From Prevotellaceae bacterium (GTDB lineage: Bacteria; Bacteroidota; Bacteroidia; Bacteroidales; UBA932), in contig JAIRXY010000056.1 in assembly GCA_031268055.1 (NCBI GenBank), positions 1-14,413 on the forward strand: DNA of 14,413 bases, written 5' to 3'. Under the pieces are notes generated by a model that saw only the letters and a program-made list of their open reading frames with translations, had not been told where the DNA came from and ran no database searches. The position numbers and the translations under genes are program-made. Below, in pieces: positions 13,051-14,413 of this stretch; the first letter of the stretch is position 1, and each line of letters starts with the position of its first letter.

Positions 13051-13656
13051 ATGAAAACAGAGTTAGAGAAATGTATGAACGGAGAATGGTATGATTGCCA
13101 TGCTCAAGTTTTTGTGGCGTTTAAGGCGAAAACGCGGGAGCTGCTGTCGCAATATAATGCGCTGCCATACACAGATAAGGCGGCAAGGTACAGCCTTTTG
13201 AAGGAAATGTTCGGCAGCGTTGGCACGAACGTTTCCGTGGGCAATCCCTTTATATGCGACTATGGACACAATATTCATATCGGCGACAACGTGTCTGTAA
13301 ATATGAATTGTACGTTTATAGATTGCAATAAAATCACCATCGGCAATCGCGTGCTGATAGCGTCGAACGTACAGATTTACACGGCCGCACATCCCGTAAA
13401 CCTCAGCGAAAGGCTAACCCCCGAATGGACGGTGGACAGCGAAGAATATTTTTGCCGGACTTTTGCCTTGCCCGTTACCATTGAAGATGATTGCTGGATA
13501 GGCGGCGGCGTGATTATTGTGCCGGGCGTTACGATTGGCAGAGGCGCTGTCGTTGGAGCGGGGAGCGTAGTTACAAAAGATATTCCGAAAAATAGTTTGG
13601 CCGTGGGGAATCCATGCAGGGTGATTCGCAAGCTGAACGGGGAGGAAAGGATATGA
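13051..13656 (+). CDS. Sugar O-acetyltransferase (maltose/galactoside type, hexapeptide repeat)
   Basis: This cytosolic enzyme of 201 residues moves acetyl from acetyl-CoA to a sugar or similar hydroxyl. The N-terminal helical part starts with the family mark MNGEWYD (9-15). The rest is a left-handed beta-helix of hexapeptide repeats (IHIGDNVSVNMNCTFID, ITIGNRVLIASNVQIY) with the catalytic His114 in YTAAHPVN, which corresponds to His115 of LacA, and the CoA-side run WIGGGVIIVPGVTIGRGAVVGAG. Length and motifs fit the LacA/Maa/NodL group; the true acceptor cannot be told. The start at 13051 has an excellent Shine-Dalgarno site; the ATG at 13024 would lie within the promoter-like sequence. Its stop overlaps the next start (ATGA). 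Confidence 0.95.
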   Translation: MKTELEKCMNGEWYDCHAQVFVAFKAKTRELLSQYNALPYTDKAARYSLLKEMFGSVGTNVSVGNPFICDYGHNIHIGDNVSVNMNCTFIDCNKITIGNRVLIASNVQIYTAAHPVNLSERLTPEWTVDSEEYFCRTFALPVTIEDDCWIGGGVIIVPGVTIGRGAVVGAGSVVTKDIPKNSLAVGNPCRVIRKLNGEERI

Positions 13657-14291
13657 TTAAGCTGGTGGCTTTTGATTTGGACGGTACAATAGGCGAAACG
13701 CTCCCTTTGTGTATAGCTGCTTTTGGTGAGGCTGTTAGTCCTTACCTCAGCTACAAGCTATCAGAGAAGGAAATCATTCAAACATTTGGCGTGAATGAGG
13801 AGGGTATGGTGAAAAAAGTTGCCGGAGAGCATTGGCAAGAAGCATTGAATGATTTTTACATGCACTATCAAAAAATGCACGCAATATGCCCGAAGCCATT
13901 TGAGGGCATAAAGGAGTGGATATCGGAGCTAAAACAACGGAATATTATACCTGCTTTAGTTACAGGAAAAGGCGAAAGGAGCTGCCAAATTACCCTAAGG
14001 CAATTTGAAATGGCAGATTGCTTCGACGCTATAGAGACAGGCTCTCCCGATAAAAACATCAAGGCCGAGGCGCTTTTAAGTCTCTCCGATAGGTACAAAT
14101 TACAGCTGAGCCAAATCGTATATGTTGGAGATACTGTGTCGGATGTTATATCCTGCAATCAAGTCGGCGTAAAGTGCTTCTCTGCCGGATGGGCAAAATC
14201 GGCTGACTTAAAGTTGCTGGAGGAATGTAATGAGGGGCGTGTTTTTCGTACAGTCCAATCTTTAATTTCAGTTTTGAATTTGGAATTTTGA
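13653..14291 (+). CDS. HAD-family phosphatase, phosphoglycolate phosphatase-like
   Basis: This is a 212-residue haloacid dehalogenase-type hydrolase. Motif I is FDLDGTIGET with nucleophile Asp8 and acid/base Asp10. Motif II is Thr104 in LVTGKGE. Motif III is Lys134 or Lys137 in SPDKNIKAE. Motif IV is VGDTVSD with Asp160 and Asp164. A helical cap (about 15-80) sits between motifs I and II, as in the Gph/PGMB subgroup. The substrate is a small phosphorylated metabolite, not known here. I place the start at the ATG at 13653, which overlaps the acetyltransferase stop and has GGAGGAAAGG just before it, rather than at 13614. The overlap suggests coupled translation. The 3' end lies in AT-rich AATTTTGA sequence like that at lgt. 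Confidence 0.95.
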   Translation: MIKLVAFDLDGTIGETLPLCIAAFGEAVSPYLSYKLSEKEIIQTFGVNEEGMVKKVAGEHWQEALNDFYMHYQKMHAICPKPFEGIKEWISELKQRNIIPALVTGKGERSCQITLRQFEMADCFDAIETGSPDKNIKAEALLSLSDRYKLQLSQIVYVGDTVSDVISCNQVGVKCFSAGWAKSADLKLLEECNEGRVFRTVQSLISVLNLEF

Positions 14292-14296
14292 CATGA

Positions 14297-14369
14297 TTAT
14301 CCGTCCAATCCACGTATCGTCAATGATAGCACACGGATGAAGCGGATTGGGCGGATGAATACGGATTAT
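14297..14369. repeat. CGGAT-rich imperfect inverted repeat
   Basis: TTATCCGTCCAATCC (14297-14311) pairs with GGATTGGGCGGATGA (14344-14358) with two positions that would be G-U pairs in RNA, around 32 bases. The right side also repeats CGGAT four times between 14334 and 14366. It begins six bases after the phosphatase stop. It may end the transcript or be a dispersed intergenic repeat. I see no gene in the remaining bases to the window end. Confidence 0.6.
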
Positions 14370-14413
14370 TCGCCTGCAACGAAGCCTGCGCCTTGACTTT
14401 TTGCACAAAATAA

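Noticed and set aside
1..14413. CRISPR array, tRNA, transposase or phage genes
   Set aside because: No regularly spaced repeats, cloverleaf sequences or matching protein motifs were found on either strand.

Overview
This window looks like a chromosomal segment of a member of the Bacteroidota, probably the Bacteroidales. The reasons are near-matches to the Bacteroidota promoter form (TTG, about 20 bp, TAnnTTTG) upstream of several genes, a general lack of Shine-Dalgarno sites, a LytS/LytTR pair next to LiaF-like membrane proteins, and a short ECF sigma factor followed by a small multi-spanning membrane protein. I cannot name a genus. I see no tRNA, rRNA, CRISPR array, transposase or phage gene.

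Layout. Bases 1-1789 (+) hold the 3' end of an unidentified gene and a large polytopic membrane protein that may be a GT-C type glycosyltransferase. It converges on an ALDH3-type aldehyde dehydrogenase (1915-3300, -). A 562-bp stretch (3301-3862) carries a good minus-strand promoter, hairpins and a doubtful micro-ORF with a terminator-like hairpin behind it. Next, on the minus strand, is a likely envelope-sensing cluster, transcribed from 7048 down to 3863: a 94-aa membrane protein, a LiaF-like protein, a LytS-type histidine kinase and a LytTR response regulator. Then comes dxs (7229-9121, -), divergent from an OmpA-family lipoprotein gene (9220) and lgt (10323), both on +. Lgt is the enzyme that would lipidate that lipoprotein.

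Bases 11136-11650 form a repeat-filled junction. It contains a long AT-rich inverted repeat on the lgt stop codon, a compact multi-hairpin REP-like element, and a degenerate second copy of the 3' end of the 556-aa membrane-protein gene together with its downstream hairpin. After it lie an ECF sigma factor with a 195-aa membrane protein (-), and a translationally coupled pair on + encoding a hexapeptide sugar O-acetyltransferase and a HAD phosphatase. The window ends in a CGGAT-rich inverted repeat.

Working together: the cluster at 3863-7048 probably senses envelope state, the OmpA lipoprotein and Lgt serve envelope assembly, and the ECF pair is a second, independent signalling unit. No clearly new defence or mobile system is visible. 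The most unusual signals are the duplicated gene tail with its perfectly conserved hairpin, the tandem LiaF-type membrane modules with a histidine-rich linker, and the transcription signals in 3374-3718.
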